64,000 nucleotides of DNA from Sporosarcina gallistercoris (lineage in GTDB: Bacteria > Bacillota > Bacilli > Bacillales_A > Planococcaceae), in the NCBI RefSeq assembly GCF_014836415.1, contig NZ_JACSQY010000003.1, forward strand, positions 186,001 to 250,000. Reading direction: 5' to 3'. Shown here piece by piece: positions 38,018-47,512 of the stretch. A program made the position numbers and the translations under genes. Below the pieces are notes generated by a model that made no database searches, was not told where the DNA came from, and worked only from the letters and a program-made list of their open reading frames with translations. Within the stretch, counting starts at the first letter, position 1. Every line of letters begins with the position of its first letter.

Positions 38018-38530
38018 GTGAACGACTGGAGTAAAGAAGGATTCGGTATTAGGTTGAAGGAACTAAGAGAACAAAGAGGTCTTTCCATGATGGCTTTCGG
38101 TGCTGCTATCGGGACATCAGCTAGTCGTATCAAAGACTGGGAAAAAGGAAAGAACGCGCCATCAGCAGCATGGGTTGCTAAAATCTCTGAACGTTTTAAT
38201 ATATCAACGGATGAGCTTATTCTAGGTGACTCAAAAAAGTCTCCTGCTTTTAAACAAGCGAACACTGCAAGTGCAGAGTCACTATATGAACGTTTGCGTG
38301 AAACTATCACAGTTGATGGGTTTTCAGATGAACAGGACGAAGAAGCAGACCGTCTTTATGCAGAATTGGACGCAAGTAACAAAACTCGGTACCGTAGTGG
38401 TAAAGGGCGCCGTCTTGCTGAACGCGAATTGCTGAATTTACTAACGGGGCTGCCTAAAAAAGATGTACTTGAATTACTTGAACTCGCAAAATTGAAGTGC
38501 CGCCTTCAGAAAACATCGGAAACGAAATAA
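38018..38530 (+). CDS. Xre-family helix-turn-helix protein
   Basis: This 170-residue protein has an N-terminal lambda-repressor-type HTH (about residues 10-67: LKELREQRGLSMMAFGAAI, ASRIKDWEKGKNAPSAAWVA, then ISTDELILG). The C-terminal part (about 85-165) is charged and helical with a leucine-rich tail (LLNLLTGLPKKDVLELLELA), probably for oligomerisation. It starts at GTG after GAGGATTTTTT, has its own promoter and ends in a terminator, so it is a single-gene unit. There is no linked toxin, phage or ICE gene. The target is unknown. Confidence 0.85.
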   Translation: MNDWSKEGFGIRLKELREQRGLSMMAFGAAIGTSASRIKDWEKGKNAPSAAWVAKISERFNISTDELILGDSKKSPAFKQANTASAESLYERLRETITVDGFSDEQDEEADRLYAELDASNKTRYRSGKGRRLAERELLNLLTGLPKKDVLELLELAKLKCRLQKTSETK

Positions 38531-38539
38531 TGGGATTGG

Positions 38540-38577
38540 AACACAATGGATTTTACGGTCTATTGTGTTTTTTATTT
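38540..38577 (+). terminator. Terminator after the Xre-type gene
   Basis: AACACAATGGA pairs with TCTATTGTGTT (one G-T pair) around an 8-nt loop and is followed by TTTTTA. Confidence 0.75.
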
Positions 38578-38657
38578 CAGCTTTCTGCTGAGATGGGATA
38601 TGATGGAGTGAGTAACCGGAAAATTCTAATAATCCGATTGTAGAAAGGAAGATGACG

Positions 38658-39635
38658 GTGAAAGCAATTATTCATGGAGATGAAGGACTAAGATTAGGAG
38701 AAATGCCGACTCCTGCTGCAAAAAAGGGGGAAGTGGTAGTAGCTCTCAAGACAGCTGGACTGAATCGAAGAGACTTGTACATACCCGCTAGAAGAGAAAA
38801 CAAAGGACATGATCTAATACTCGGCTCAGATGGCGCAGGGGTGGTGGAAGCCGTGGGCCAAGATGTGACGAGATGGTCCGTTGGAGACGAAGTGATGATC
38901 AATCCGTCTCTTAATTGGTTTGAAAAGAGCGACGGATCACCAGAAGGTTTTCGACTGCTAGGAATGCCTGATGACGGAACTTTTGCTGAAAAAATTGTGA
39001 TTTCAGAGGAACAATTGGAGTTTCGCCCTGCCTATTTATCTTGGGAAGAATCTGCAAGTATCGGATTAGCAGGATTAACAGGTTTCCGTGCGCTTATAAC
39101 GCGTGGCAAGATGAAGAAAGGGGACACTGTTTTCGTTCCAGGAGCAGGCAGTGGTGTCGTCACGCTCATTATCCAATTTGCAAAAGCAGCAGGTGCTCGT
39201 GTCATTGTCACCTCTAGAAGTGAAGAAAAGAGAGAGCAGGCACTTAAACTCGGTGCAGATCGAGCAATCAATACGCATGCTGATTGGAACGAAGAGTTGA
39301 AGGATGAAACCATCGACCTCGTCATTGAGAGTGTAGGAAAAGCTACATTCAACCGTTCTCTGCAAAGCTTAAAAAATGGCGGAAGACTTGTCGTATTCGG
39401 CGCGACAACCGAAGACGTGATCGACTTGGATTTACGTGAACTCTTTAATAGGCAGCAAGAAATTGTCGGCTCGATGATGGGGAGTCGTGACGAGTTGAGA
39501 GAAATGCTTGTATTTGCTGAAAAGCATCACATTCGACCAGTCATCGATCGCATTCTGCCGTTAGATGACGCTCTCGAAGGATTCAAGATGCTTGAAGACA
39601 GTTCGCAGTTCGGAAAAATAGTTTTTACTGTATAA
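38658..39635 (+). CDS. Zinc-independent MDR family oxidoreductase (quinone reductase-like)
   Basis: This medium-chain dehydrogenase/reductase of about 325 residues has a GroES-like N-terminal domain (AGLNRRDLYIPAR, LGSDGAGVVEAVG) and a Rossmann domain with FVPGAGSGVVTLIIQFAKAAG and the downstream basic SRSEEKREQA, which suggests NADPH. The Cys and His ligands of zinc alcohol dehydrogenases are missing, so it is closer to quinone or enone reductases; it resembles B. subtilis YogA. I start at GTG 38658, 8 bases after AAAGGA; the ATG at 38652 is almost on the ribosome binding site. It is followed by a strong terminator. Substrate unknown. Confidence 0.88.
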   Translation: MKAIIHGDEGLRLGEMPTPAAKKGEVVVALKTAGLNRRDLYIPARRENKGHDLILGSDGAGVVEAVGQDVTRWSVGDEVMINPSLNWFEKSDGSPEGFRLLGMPDDGTFAEKIVISEEQLEFRPAYLSWEESASIGLAGLTGFRALITRGKMKKGDTVFVPGAGSGVVTLIIQFAKAAGARVIVTSRSEEKREQALKLGADRAINTHADWNEELKDETIDLVIESVGKATFNRSLQSLKNGGRLVVFGATTEDVIDLDLRELFNRQQEIVGSMMGSRDELREMLVFAEKHHIRPVIDRILPLDDALEGFKMLEDSSQFGKIVFTV

Positions 39636-39684
39636 AGAAACAGCTCGCTATCATCCATTGGAGATAGCGAGCTGTTTCTTTATT
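39634..39684 (+). terminator. Bidirectional terminator between the MDR gene and the oligopeptidase
   Basis: A 19-bp perfect stem (AAAGAAACAGCTCGCTATC and complement) with a 10-nt loop overlaps the end of the MDR gene and is followed by TATTAT. Confidence 0.9.
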
Positions 39685-39728
39685 ATGAGGAATGTTATTG
39701 AGCAAAGCAAAAATGTTCCCCAATATTC

Positions 39729-41426
39729 TTATAGCGCTCGATCATCCACCGAATCCAGCCATTCTTCGATAGTCCCGACAACCGATTCAACGCATCCATT
39801 TTCAAAAGGTGAGATCAGATTCGCTTCTTTGACCAATTCCGTGAATGATTTGGAACCACCAAGTTTACATAGACGGACATAATCGTTCCAAGCGGATTCG
39901 TGATCTTCACGATCTTTTTTCCAGAATTGGAACGCGCATATTTGCGCTAACGTGTAATCGATATAGTAAAACGGTATTTCGTAAATATGAGCTTGGCGCT
40001 GCCAAATGCCGCCTTTTTCTAAATATTCGTTTCCATCGTAATCTCGTTTCGGTAAGTAAATCCCCTCAATACGCTTCCAGGCCGCATGACGTTCAGCTGG
40101 AGTCATCGTAGGATTCTTGTACACCTCATGTTGGAACTCATCAACTGCTACACCGTAAGGCAAAAATAGAAGACCGCTGCTTAAATGAGAGAATTTGTAT
40201 TTATCGGTTTGCTCATTGAAGAACAATTCCATCCAGGGCCATGTGAAGAATTCCATACTCATCGAGTGGATTTCTGCTCCTTCGCTTGTTGGCCAAACGT
40301 ATTCAGGAATTCCGATGTTGCGACTTGAGTAGACTTGGAACGCATGCCCTGCTTCATGAGTCAGTACGTCGATATCTCCGGAAGTCCCATTAAAGTTTGA
40401 AAAGATAAACGGCGAGTCATAGTTATCGATGAACGTACAATATCCCCCCGCTTCTTTTCCCTTTTTCGCAACGAGATCCAGTAAATTCTTTTCAGTCATA
40501 TACGTAAAGAACTCATCCGTCTCAGGAGACAATTCTTTATACATCTCTTTGCCTTGTTCAATGATCCATTCCGGGGATCCTTGGGGCACTGCATTCCCTG
40601 TCAGGAAATCGAGTGATTGATCGTAGAATTTGAGACTATCGACACCAATCCTAGCTGCTTGGCGATCATACAACTTGTTGGCGACAGGAACGATGTAATC
40701 CCGCACCTGGTCGCGGAAATTTTTCACCATTTCGGCATCATATCCGACACGGGACATCCTCACATATCCTAATTCGGTAAATGTAGGGAATCCTAGTTTT
40801 TTTGCGATTTCATCCCGAAGTTTGACGAGACGATCATAGATATCATCAAACTTGTCAGCATTTTTTTCGTAAAATGAATACTGAGCATTCATCGCCTCTT
40901 TACGCACCGAGCGATCCGTCGATTCCATATAAGGGCCTAGTTGAGCGAGTGTCAGTTCTTTGCCGTCAAATTCAATTTGTGCAGAAGCCACAAGTTTTGC
41001 GTATTCGGAAGTCAGCTTATTTTCCTGCTGAAGGAGGGGCATCACTTCCGGTGAAAATGCGCGAATGGCATGTTCCGCAAGTGCAAATAATTGTGAGCCC
41101 CATCTTTCTTCTAGCTCAGCCCGGAATTCGGAAGCGATCAGTGCCTTGTAGAATTCCGTAGAAAGTCCTTGGAATTCAGGACTGACTTCATCAAAATAAT
41201 CTCTCTCCTGTTGGTAGTATTCATCATTCGTATCGATGGAAGACCGGATGTAAGCAAGGTTCGATTGAGTCGAATAGTCATTTCCGATGGCATTGATCTT
41301 TTCAATCACTGCGTTTTGACATTCGAACGAATCGGAGTTGTGGAACTCCTTTAAAAGTTCGGTGAATTCTTTTTTAATGTCTTCCATATCGGGCCGCGCG
41401 TACTGATATTCGTCAAATGTAATCAT
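39729..41426 (-). CDS. M3B family oligoendopeptidase (PepF/Pz-peptidase type)
   Basis: This 565-residue zinc metallopeptidase degrades peptides in the cytoplasm. The active site HExxH is in VLTHEAGHAFQVYSS with the third zinc ligand Glu in PTSEGAEIHSMSMEFF. C-terminal segments RRDYDGNEYLEKGG-like and IPFYYIDYTLAQICAFQFW are typical. Length equals the Pz-peptidase A group of Geobacillus. The start is the ATG at 41426 with AGTGGAGGAAAATC upstream; the longer open frame to 41483 has no such site. Confidence 0.93.
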   Translation of the reverse strand: MITFDEYQYARPDMEDIKKEFTELLKEFHNSDSFECQNAVIEKINAIGNDYSTQSNLAYIRSSIDTNDEYYQQERDYFDEVSPEFQGLSTEFYKALIASEFRAELEERWGSQLFALAEHAIRAFSPEVMPLLQQENKLTSEYAKLVASAQIEFDGKELTLAQLGPYMESTDRSVRKEAMNAQYSFYEKNADKFDDIYDRLVKLRDEIAKKLGFPTFTELGYVRMSRVGYDAEMVKNFRDQVRDYIVPVANKLYDRQAARIGVDSLKFYDQSLDFLTGNAVPQGSPEWIIEQGKEMYKELSPETDEFFTYMTEKNLLDLVAKKGKEAGGYCTFIDNYDSPFIFSNFNGTSGDIDVLTHEAGHAFQVYSSRNIGIPEYVWPTSEGAEIHSMSMEFFTWPWMELFFNEQTDKYKFSHLSSGLLFLPYGVAVDEFQHEVYKNPTMTPAERHAAWKRIEGIYLPKRDYDGNEYLEKGGIWQRQAHIYEIPFYYIDYTLAQICAFQFWKKDREDHESAWNDYVRLCKLGGSKSFTELVKEANLISPFENGCVESVVGTIEEWLDSVDDRAL

Positions 41427-41629
41427 GATTTTCCTCCACTCTAGTGATAATATGCATCCCTTCCTATTGTTCCTGAAAGTCACGGAGAATGCAAAAAGTA
41501 ACCTTTAAGCAGGATGATTTCAGAGGGAAAAGGGTAAATGTATCCCCTAACACGTTTCTCATGGTATGATGAGAGCATGTCCGCATGAACGAATCTTAAA
41601 TTGATACAAGAAGGGAATACAAAATACTT

Positions 41630-41938
41630 ATGAATATTATACAGCATACAGTTTCAGAGTTGAAAGATCCGACAGGCATCCTTACGGGGGAGCGATATGA
41701 ATTCCATCTATTTTTAGAGTTTGAAGAAGACGACGAATTGTTGGAAGAAGATACAGCAGGAATCAGAACGATCTATGTCGTTGACGGGGAAGACGATAAG
41801 ATCATGGCGAGTTACTTCTTTAAAAAGGGCACGGAGCAAGCGTTGGATTTCGAGTTGGAGGAAGAAGAACTCGATGAAGTGCTTGCATTTTGCAGAGAGC
41901 ATGCAGAAAAAGTAGAAGAAACGTCAAAAAACAACTAA
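41630..41938 (+). CDS. DUF6509-like small acidic protein
   Basis: This 102-residue acidic protein begins MNIIQHTVSELKDPTGILTG and contains IRTIYVVDGEDDKIMASYFF, which resembles the DUF6509 family of Bacillales. I recognise it from memory only. It has no membrane segment or catalytic motif, and its C-terminus is very Glu-rich. The ribosome binding site (GAAGGGA, 13 bases upstream) is weak. It lies between the oligopeptidase and the YumC-type reductase. Function unknown. Confidence 0.75.
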   Translation: MNIIQHTVSELKDPTGILTGERYEFHLFLEFEEDDELLEEDTAGIRTIYVVDGEDDKIMASYFFKKGTEQALDFELEEEELDEVLAFCREHAEKVEETSKNN

Positions 41939-42076
41939 AAAAGTTGTAAATGCGTTCAAATAACGTGAAATTCTTCTTGAAATAGTGGATAATAAACGTA
42001 GAGCCGAATGGTTGGGCGTTGAAATAACAGAACGTCCGGATATTCCGCAAAATTTTTCAGTAATGGAGTGTTTACT

Positions 42077-43060
42077 ATGGATCGAGAAATCGTCGATATT
42101 ACGATCATTGGCGGAGGGCCAACAGGGCTATTTGCCTCTTTCTATGCAGGTATGCGTGAAATGTCAGTGAAAATCATCGATAGCCTACCTCAACTGGGAG
42201 GGCAGCTAATCGAGCTGTATCCCGATAAATATATCTATGACGTCGGAGGATTCCCGAAAATCCTTGCGAAAGATCTCGTTGCCAACTTGGTGACGCAAGC
42301 ACATCATTCCAATCCTGAAATTCTTCTAGGTGAAGCGGCACTTTCTGCGACTCGTAATGGAGACCATTTTGTTTTGAAAACAGACAAAGGGGAGCATTTG
42401 ACAAGAACGATTTTATTAACCGCAGGAATCGGTGCATTCCAGCCGCGTAAAATCGGAATTGAAGAAGAAATCCATTTCGAAAATACGAGCCTGCACTATG
42501 GCATCAAAGATTTAGCGATGTTCAAAGGACAGCAAGTTCTTGTATGTGGTGGCGGCGACTCAGCAGTTGACTGGGCATTAATGCTTGAAGATATTGCGGA
42601 TAGCGTTACACTTGTACACCGTCGTGAGCGCTTCACAGCACACGAAACAAGTGTCAACCAGTTGATGGAATCGAAAGTGAACGTCATGACTTCCCGCTCA
42701 GTTAAATCGTTGCGTGGAGAAGACGGGAAGGTCCATGAAGTTCAAATCATTCACAAAGATGGTACTGAAGAGATTTTGCCGATGGACCATGTCATTGTTA
42801 ACTATGGAAATATTTCATCATTAGGACCTATTAAAGAGTGGGGTCTTGAGATGGATAAGAATTCAATCGTGGTTAATACGCGCATGGAGACGAATATTGA
42901 TGGAATTTATGCAGCAGGTGATGTCTCTAGTTACGATGGCAAAGTTAAATTGATTGCTGTTGGTCTTGGGGAAGCCCCGATTGCAGTGAATAATGCGAAA
43001 GCTTACATCGATCCAAAAGCTCGCGTACAGCCCTTACACAGCACAAGCGTCTTTTCATAA
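42077..43060 (+). CDS. Ferredoxin--NADP+ reductase, thioredoxin-reductase-like type (YumC-like)
   Basis: This 327-residue flavoprotein has an FAD site (ITIIGGGPTGLFASFYAG), a quinone/thioredoxin-reductase-like second block (IIDSLPQLGGQL) and an NADPH loop (VLVCGGGDSAVDWALML). The C-terminal FAD motif is GIYAAGDVSSYDGK. The CxxC redox pair of thioredoxin reductase is absent, which marks the YumC-type ferredoxin/flavodoxin reductases. The start is the ATG at 42077 with AATGGAGTG upstream. It ends in a terminator shared with the convergent DUF368 gene. Confidence 0.93.
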   Translation: MDREIVDITIIGGGPTGLFASFYAGMREMSVKIIDSLPQLGGQLIELYPDKYIYDVGGFPKILAKDLVANLVTQAHHSNPEILLGEAALSATRNGDHFVLKTDKGEHLTRTILLTAGIGAFQPRKIGIEEEIHFENTSLHYGIKDLAMFKGQQVLVCGGGDSAVDWALMLEDIADSVTLVHRRERFTAHETSVNQLMESKVNVMTSRSVKSLRGEDGKVHEVQIIHKDGTEEILPMDHVIVNYGNISSLGPIKEWGLEMDKNSIVVNTRMETNIDGIYAAGDVSSYDGKVKLIAVGLGEAPIAVNNAKAYIDPKARVQPLHSTSVFS

Positions 43061-43068
43061 GTGAACAC

Positions 43069-43104
43069 ACAAAAGCCCAGAAGATTTTTCTTCTGGGCTT
43101 TTGT
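43069..43104 (+). terminator. Bidirectional terminator between the reductase and DUF368 gene
   Basis: ACAAAAGCCCAGAAGA pairs perfectly with TCTTCTGGGCTTTTGT around TTTT. It ends directly at the stop of the convergent gene. Confidence 0.92.
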
Positions 43105-43929
43105 TTACTTTGGTTGAGAATCTGCCTCATGTGGGCTAAATAGGTTTGAAACGAGAAGTCCCATTATTAGCGAGACTGCGCTCATTACAAATGGAGTACC
43201 GCTTTCAGGGATCCCTGGATAGATGACAAATACAGATCCAATAATCAATCCAATAATGATCGAGTATGTCAACGTTGCATGTTGCTTGAGTAGGAATTGG
43301 ATGATTTTACTGCTGATTACGAATCCTAACATAACCCCTAGCCCAATTACAATGATGATTGGAATGTTGAAATCCGATATTGCTGCGATTGCAGTCGAAT
43401 ACATACCAAGCAGTAAAAGTACAAAGGAGCCGCTAATTCCCGGCAATAACATCGCTGTGCTCGCAGCCCACCCAGAAAGGAATAAAATCAATATAGTAGT
43501 GGGTGACAAAGTTGTAATGATTGTGGATTCAGACGGTTTTATAAATGCAGTCATCGCCAGCAAAACACCAACAATCAAAAGAACAAGATAATGCCATACC
43601 TTAAATGTTGTTTTGATTTTTGCTTGTTTCGCCATAAAAGGAAGGACTCCGATTATTAATCCGATGAAAAAGTATTGTGTAGGTGCAAAGTAATTTGCTA
43701 ACAAGAATTTGATGACCCGGCTGAATAATACGATCGTCGTTCCCATACCAATCGCAAGCGGCAGTAGAAAGCCGATGTGCTTACGCCACTGTTTACTGAA
43801 AACACCATTGATAGAAGTGAGTAAGCGATCGTAAATTCCAAGCAAAAATGCAATGGTTCCTCCGCTGACTCCAGGTATTAAATCACTGATACCCATTAAA
43901 AAGCCTCTATAAATATTTCTCCATTCCAT
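43105..43929 (-). CDS. DUF368 membrane protein (PopT-type polyprenyl-phosphate translocase)
   Basis: This 274-residue polytopic membrane protein has the DUF368 signature at its N-terminus (GFLMGISDLIPGVSGGTIAFLLGIYDRLL, quoted here as two halves: GISDLIPGVSGGTIAF and LLGIYDRLL). A second inverted-repeat copy lies near residue 160 (TAMLLPGISGSFVLLLLGMY). About eight helices are visible. DUF368 proteins were recently reported to recycle undecaprenyl phosphate across the membrane for cell-wall synthesis (PopT). The start follows GGAGGATACACAAA. It is a single-gene unit on the minus strand. Confidence 0.88.
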   Translation of the reverse strand: MEWRNIYRGFLMGISDLIPGVSGGTIAFLLGIYDRLLTSINGVFSKQWRKHIGFLLPLAIGMGTTIVLFSRVIKFLLANYFAPTQYFFIGLIIGVLPFMAKQAKIKTTFKVWHYLVLLIVGVLLAMTAFIKPSESTIITTLSPTTILILFLSGWAASTAMLLPGISGSFVLLLLGMYSTAIAAISDFNIPIIIVIGLGVMLGFVISSKIIQFLLKQHATLTYSIIIGLIIGSVFVIYPGIPESGTPFVMSAVSLIMGLLVSNLFSPHEADSQPK

Positions 43930-44021
43930 TTTGTGTATCCTCCAATTTAGTGCTTGAATCTATGACGTGTGTTAGTTAGAAAATGTTCCAACTAACTTCT
44001 AATAATAGGGAGATTCAGGCA

Positions 44022-44060
44022 TAGAAAAACGCATAGTCGGATGGTGCCGTCTATGCGCCA
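44022..44060 (-). terminator. Terminator of trhO
   Basis: Read on the minus strand, GCGCATAGACGG pairs with CCGACTATGCGT and is followed by TTTTTC. It lies just after the trhO stop codon. Confidence 0.8.
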
Positions 44061-44070
44061 TTTTCATTCG

Positions 44071-45045
44071 TTATGAAACGTGTGTTTCAGCACGGTGAGC
44101 CTCAATCGCTGCTAACCGTTCGTTAAATTCTTCTTTTGTTAAGTCATGCTCCACAAAATAGCGGTTACGTGGATGTGTCCGGCATTCGTCTGAACAGCTG
44201 CGCATATACATATGCTCGTTTTCTTCAGAACAAAGGATTTTTGCGTTACATTCAGGATTTGCGCAGTTTACATAACGCTCGCATGGTGTTCCATCAAAGT
44301 GATCCCGACCAACAATCACGTGTTCAACTTGGTTGACAGGTACTGCGATCCGCTCATCGAATACATAACATTGTCCGTCCCATAGTTGGCCTTTTGCTAC
44401 TGGATCTTTACCGTAGGTGACGATACCGCCATGTAACTGTCCTACGTCCTCGAAACCTTCGCGCTTCAGCCAGCCTGTGAATTTTTCACATCGGATGCCG
44501 CCTGTGCAATAAGCAAGAACTTTCTTACCTTCAAGCTGTTCCTTGTTTTCCCGAACCCAATCAGGTAAATCACGGAAGTTTTCAATATCCGGCCGAATTG
44601 CTCCGCGGAAATGACCTATATCATACTCATAGTCATTCCGGGCATCAATGACGACTGTGTTCTCATCTTGCATTTGTTCCAGGAATTCTTCAGGAGCAAG
44701 ATAGGTTCCTGTTGTTTCTAAAGGATTCACATCCTCTTCCAAACTTAGGTTGACGATTTCTTTACGAGGGCGCACGTGCATTTTTTTAAATGCATGGCCT
44801 TCCGATTCATCTATTTTAAACCATAGGTCCTCAAATCGAGGATCATTTTTCATATGGGCCATATAAGCATCCGTCTGTGCGATGGTACCTGAGCATGTTC
44901 CGTTAATGCCTTCTTCACCGACTAAGATCCGGCCTTTCAAGCCCGTTTCTTTACAAAATTGCAGATGCTCAGCTGCAAATGTTTCGGGATCTTCAATATG
45001 AACGTACTTGTAAAACAACAATACTCGATAATTTTCTTTTTCCAT
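44071..45045 (-). CDS. trhO: TrhO: tRNA uridine-34 hydroxylase, rhodanese-like
   Basis: This 324-residue protein hydroxylates uridine 34 of certain tRNAs to 5-hydroxyuridine with oxygen. It has an acylphosphatase-like N-terminal domain (about residues 1-95), then a rhodanese domain with [17 protein letters not shown] and the catalytic Cys loop [15 protein letters not shown]-terminal Cys-rich segment ([20 protein letters not shown], then MRSCSDEC) probably binds zinc. The start is the ATG at 45045 after AAGGTGGTTAGAACC; the longer frame to 45171 is rejected. The 301-bp gap to the next gene on the plus strand holds both divergent promoters and nothing else that I can recognise. Confidence 0.93.
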   Translation of the reverse strand: MEKENYRVLLFYKYVHIEDPETFAAEHLQFCKETGLKGRILVGEEGINGTCSGTIAQTDAYMAHMKNDPRFEDLWFKIDESEGHAFKKMHVRPRKEIVNLSLEEDVNPLETTGTYLAPEEFLEQMQDENTVVIDARNDYEYDIGHFRGAIRPDIENFRDLPDWVRENKEQLEGKKVLAYCTGGIRCEKFTGWLKREGFEDVGQLHGGIVTYGKDPVAKGQLWDGQCYVFDERIAVPVNQVEHVIVGRDHFDGTPCERYVNCANPECNAKILCSEENEHMYMRSCSDECRTHPRNRYFVEHDLTKEEFNERLAAIEAHRAETHVS

Positions 45046-45232
45046 GGTTCTAACCACCTTCTGTTTTTTCACTTTGCAATAGGGTAAAACAGTCGGCCCG
45101 GTAATATTACAGTTTTTTACACATAAAAGAAACCCGCATGTGCAAGATCCGGGACAATGACAGTATATCACAAAACATCAATCTAAAAAAGTGAACAAAA
45201 TTCGACTAGAAACAATTGTATTCTATCAACTT

Positions 45233-45260
45233 TTGTACTAGAATTTAGAATAGATATAGA
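45233..45260 (+). promoter_or_regulatory. Candidate promoter of the deacetylase gene
   Basis: TTGTAC (45233-45238) and TATAGA (45255-45260) with a 16-bp spacer. The motif ACTAGAATTTA occurs twice around it (starting near 45237 and 45263), which may be a regulator site. Confidence 0.4.
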
Positions 45261-45346
45261 AACTAGAATTTACCATGGAAACGAAATACCGTTGAAATTG
45301 AGGACTTGAATTACTTGAAAGTATGCGATGAAGGGGTTTTACAGTT

Positions 45347-46870
45347 ATGAAGAAAATGTTCGGAAACAGAAGATTTAAATTAATCGATGTGTTACTGACA
45401 ACAATTATTGTATTTTTAGCGATGACAGCCATTTTGCTGATTTTTACAAAAGGAAGCTCTGATCATCAATTGAAATCGGCCCAAAGTCCATCATCCGACA
45501 AAGATGCTGTAGTTGTGGATAAATCAGACTCCAAATATGAAGGCATTAAAATCATTACTGAAACCTCAAATGATCCATTAGGAAAATATGCAGTCCAATA
45601 TCCTCAAAGTAAAAATGAAGATTTCAATAATCATGTCATCACATATATCAAACAAGCAAAGAAAAACTATTTACAAGAAATCAGCAATGTGAAAATTGAA
45701 AACAATAAGAGAAAAAGTGAATTGAACATATCTTATGAAACGCACGTCGATAAGAAAGGGAACTATTCCTTCGTGTTGATGAATAATAAGTCTCTGCAAG
45801 GCAGTAAACGTCTATCAGAGATTGAGTCTTTCCATTTGAATTCGAAATCGGGCGAGCAGCTTGATATTCAAGCGGTGTTTAAGGAAGATCCAACTACGTT
45901 AAAAAAGATAACGGATCGAGTGAGAGAGAAAATACAACAGACAGACAAATTGAATGATGGATTGATAGCTGACAAAATGCAGATCCGTACGGAACCGGAA
46001 TGGAAGAATTTTGAGAACTTTGCAATCTCTGAGAAATCCATGATATTCTACTTTGAAAGCGGATCTTTGAAAGGTGAGAAGGCAGGTCCGCAAATTGCAA
46101 CGATTCCAATCGGAGACATGAATGATTTGTTGAAACCGGAATTCCAGGTGGCAGCAGCACCTCCAGCTGGAGGGGATAAAGTCGACAAACCTGATGCTCC
46201 GAAGAAAGAGGAGTCGGCAGGTTCAAAGGATACTGAACACGGAGCCGAAAACGAAAGCAGCAAAGAGGAGCCAGAAGCTGGAGGAGAGACTGCTCCACAT
46301 GAAGCTGAGGAAACTCATGAGAAAAAAATCGCACTTACATTCGACGACGGACCCGACCCTAAATCTACAATTCAAATTCTGGACACGTTGAAAAAGTACG
46401 ATGCGAAAGCAACATTTTTCATGTTAGGAAGTCGGGTGGAATATTATCCGGATGCGGCTAAAGCTGTGAAAGCAGCAGGGCATGAAATCGGGAATCATTC
46501 TTGGAATCACCCCGATTTAAGTAAAATGCCGTTAGCGAAGGCGTTGGAAGAAATTAATCGAACCACTGGAATCATTCAAAAAGTGACTGGCGAAAAGCCG
46601 ACTGTTTTCCGACCGCCATATGGCGCATATACGGACCAGTTGAGTAAGCAGACGATTCCCCCAATCATTTTATGGAATGTGGATACGTTGGACTGGAAAT
46701 ACCGGGATTCCACTAAACTTCTTGAAGAAGTGAAAAAGTCGACCAAAGAAGGAAGCACCATTTTAATGCACGATATTCATCAGTCGACAGCAGATGGATT
46801 GGATAATGTCATGGCTTATTTACAAAGTCAGGGATACAAGTTCGTCACTGTTTCAGAATTACACAGATGA
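45347..46870 (+). CDS. PdaC-like membrane-anchored polysaccharide (peptidoglycan) deacetylase
   Basis: This 507-residue envelope protein has an N-terminal signal-anchor helix (about residues 12-34), an extracellular region of DUF3298/DUF4163 type (about 60-250), and a low-complexity Glu/Lys/Gly linker (about 260-325). A NodB deacetylase domain covers about 326-505. NodB motifs are intact: the catalytic Asp and metal Asp in LTFDDGPDPK, the metal His pair in GNHSWNHPDLS, the groove motif RPPYGAY, and the C-terminal LMHDIHQ. The layout is that of B. subtilis PdaC, which deacetylates N-acetylmuramic acid; the substrate here is inferred. The gene ends with a bidirectional terminator now duplicated by an insertion element. 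Confidence 0.9.
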   Translation: MKKMFGNRRFKLIDVLLTTIIVFLAMTAILLIFTKGSSDHQLKSAQSPSSDKDAVVVDKSDSKYEGIKIITETSNDPLGKYAVQYPQSKNEDFNNHVITYIKQAKKNYLQEISNVKIENNKRKSELNISYETHVDKKGNYSFVLMNNKSLQGSKRLSEIESFHLNSKSGEQLDIQAVFKEDPTTLKKITDRVREKIQQTDKLNDGLIADKMQIRTEPEWKNFENFAISEKSMIFYFESGSLKGEKAGPQIATIPIGDMNDLLKPEFQVAAAPPAGGDKVDKPDAPKKEESAGSKDTEHGAENESSKEEPEAGGETAPHEAEETHEKKIALTFDDGPDPKSTIQILDTLKKYDAKATFFMLGSRVEYYPDAAKAVKAAGHEIGNHSWNHPDLSKMPLAKALEEINRTTGIIQKVTGEKPTVFRPPYGAYTDQLSKQTIPPIILWNVDTLDWKYRDSTKLLEEVKKSTKEGSTILMHDIHQSTADGLDNVMAYLQSQGYKFVTVSELHR

Positions 46871-46872
46871 AA

Positions 46873-46911
46873 AAAGAACGTACAGAGGATTCAAATCCCT
46901 GTACGTTCTTT
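46873..46911. terminator. Deacetylase terminator, left copy of a 39-bp duplication
   Basis: AAAGAACGTACAG pairs with CTGTACGTTCTTT, with GGATT/ATCC inside. The entire 39-bp hairpin is repeated without any change at 47950-47988, on the other side of an IS remnant, as a target-site duplication. Confidence 0.93.
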
Positions 46912-46913
46912 CT

Positions 46914-46956
46914 GACTGTAGACAAATTCCAGAAGTCATGGGGCTTGCCTACAGTC
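46914..46956. repeat. 43-bp imperfect palindrome at the left end of IS remnant 2
   Basis: It runs from GACTGTAG to CTACAGTC and has the same length and sequence type as 1354-1396. It is the outermost element sequence next to the duplicated terminator and is probably the transposase-recognised end. Confidence 0.7.
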
Positions 46957-46983
46957 TTTTTTCAATGGAATTAACAATGAAAA

Positions 46984-47166
46984 GTTGATTTTCGCTGCGA
47001 GCGGACGCTTTCCGAGGGGCTTGCTCTCAGCCGCTTCCCTCGCGTTGCTCAGTCCAGGGTCTTCGAAAACACGTGCTCCTAACGCTTCGCTTTTACTCGC
47101 AAAAGCTGTTCTTCGTCACAGCTTTCGCTGATCCCTCCGGAGTCGCCGCTCTTCGCTACAATCAAC
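46984..47166. repeat. GTTGATT...AATCAAC repeat, hybrid copy in IS remnant 2
   Basis: The outer arms (GTTGATTTTCGCTGCGAGCG and the reverse) match the short copy at 1195-1321. The centre (CTCCTAACGCTTCGCTTTTA onward to the CACAGCTTTCGC segment) matches the long-form copies. It shows that short and long forms are variants of one family with exchangeable cores. Confidence 0.8.
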
Positions 47167-47190
47167 AGGATCTCCCAACTATCAAATGAG

Positions 47191-47400
47191 ATGATGAAAA
47201 TGATGACGAAGAATCAAGTTAATGAACGGGAACAGATGGAAATGCTTGCAATCGAAAAGGTAGTTTTGCAAGACCATAAAGTTCGTAAAATAGATGCAGC
47301 AATTGGTTTTTACTTCATTTATCCGTTGGTTGAAAGACTATATTCGATATACGGGAAACCTAGCATAGATGCTATTGTACTCAATAAATTCAATACACTA
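47191..47400 (+). pseudogene. IS1182-family transposase, N-terminal fragment
   Basis: The translation contains NQVNEREQMEMLAIEKVVLQ, then VRKIDAAIGFYFIYPLVERL and YGKPSIDAIVL, which is the conserved N-terminal block of IS1182-type transposases. After about 70 codons the homology stops and the sequence passes into an inverted piece of the same gene. The catalytic DDE centre is missing. Confidence 0.8.
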
Positions 47401-47414
47401 AGTGCATTTGGGGT

Positions 47415-47512
47415 TGTCCATCGCGTACTATGCTTCTCCTTAGCATCGGCGAAGACGCGTTCAACCGTCTCTTTCCATTTTCATAGACTTCTTTGATTTC
47501 ATATCGGTTTCT
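47415..47512 (-). pseudogene. IS1182-family transposase, C-terminal fragment (inverted)
   Basis: Read on the minus strand, the segment gives ETVERVFADAKEKHSTRWTT, the characteristic C-terminal motif of IS1182 transposases (ERVFAD-K-KHG-RWT). It is preceded, after a frameshift, by YEIKEVYENGK. It is in opposite orientation to the N-terminal fragment only a few bases away, so the element has lost its middle and undergone an internal inversion. Confidence 0.75.
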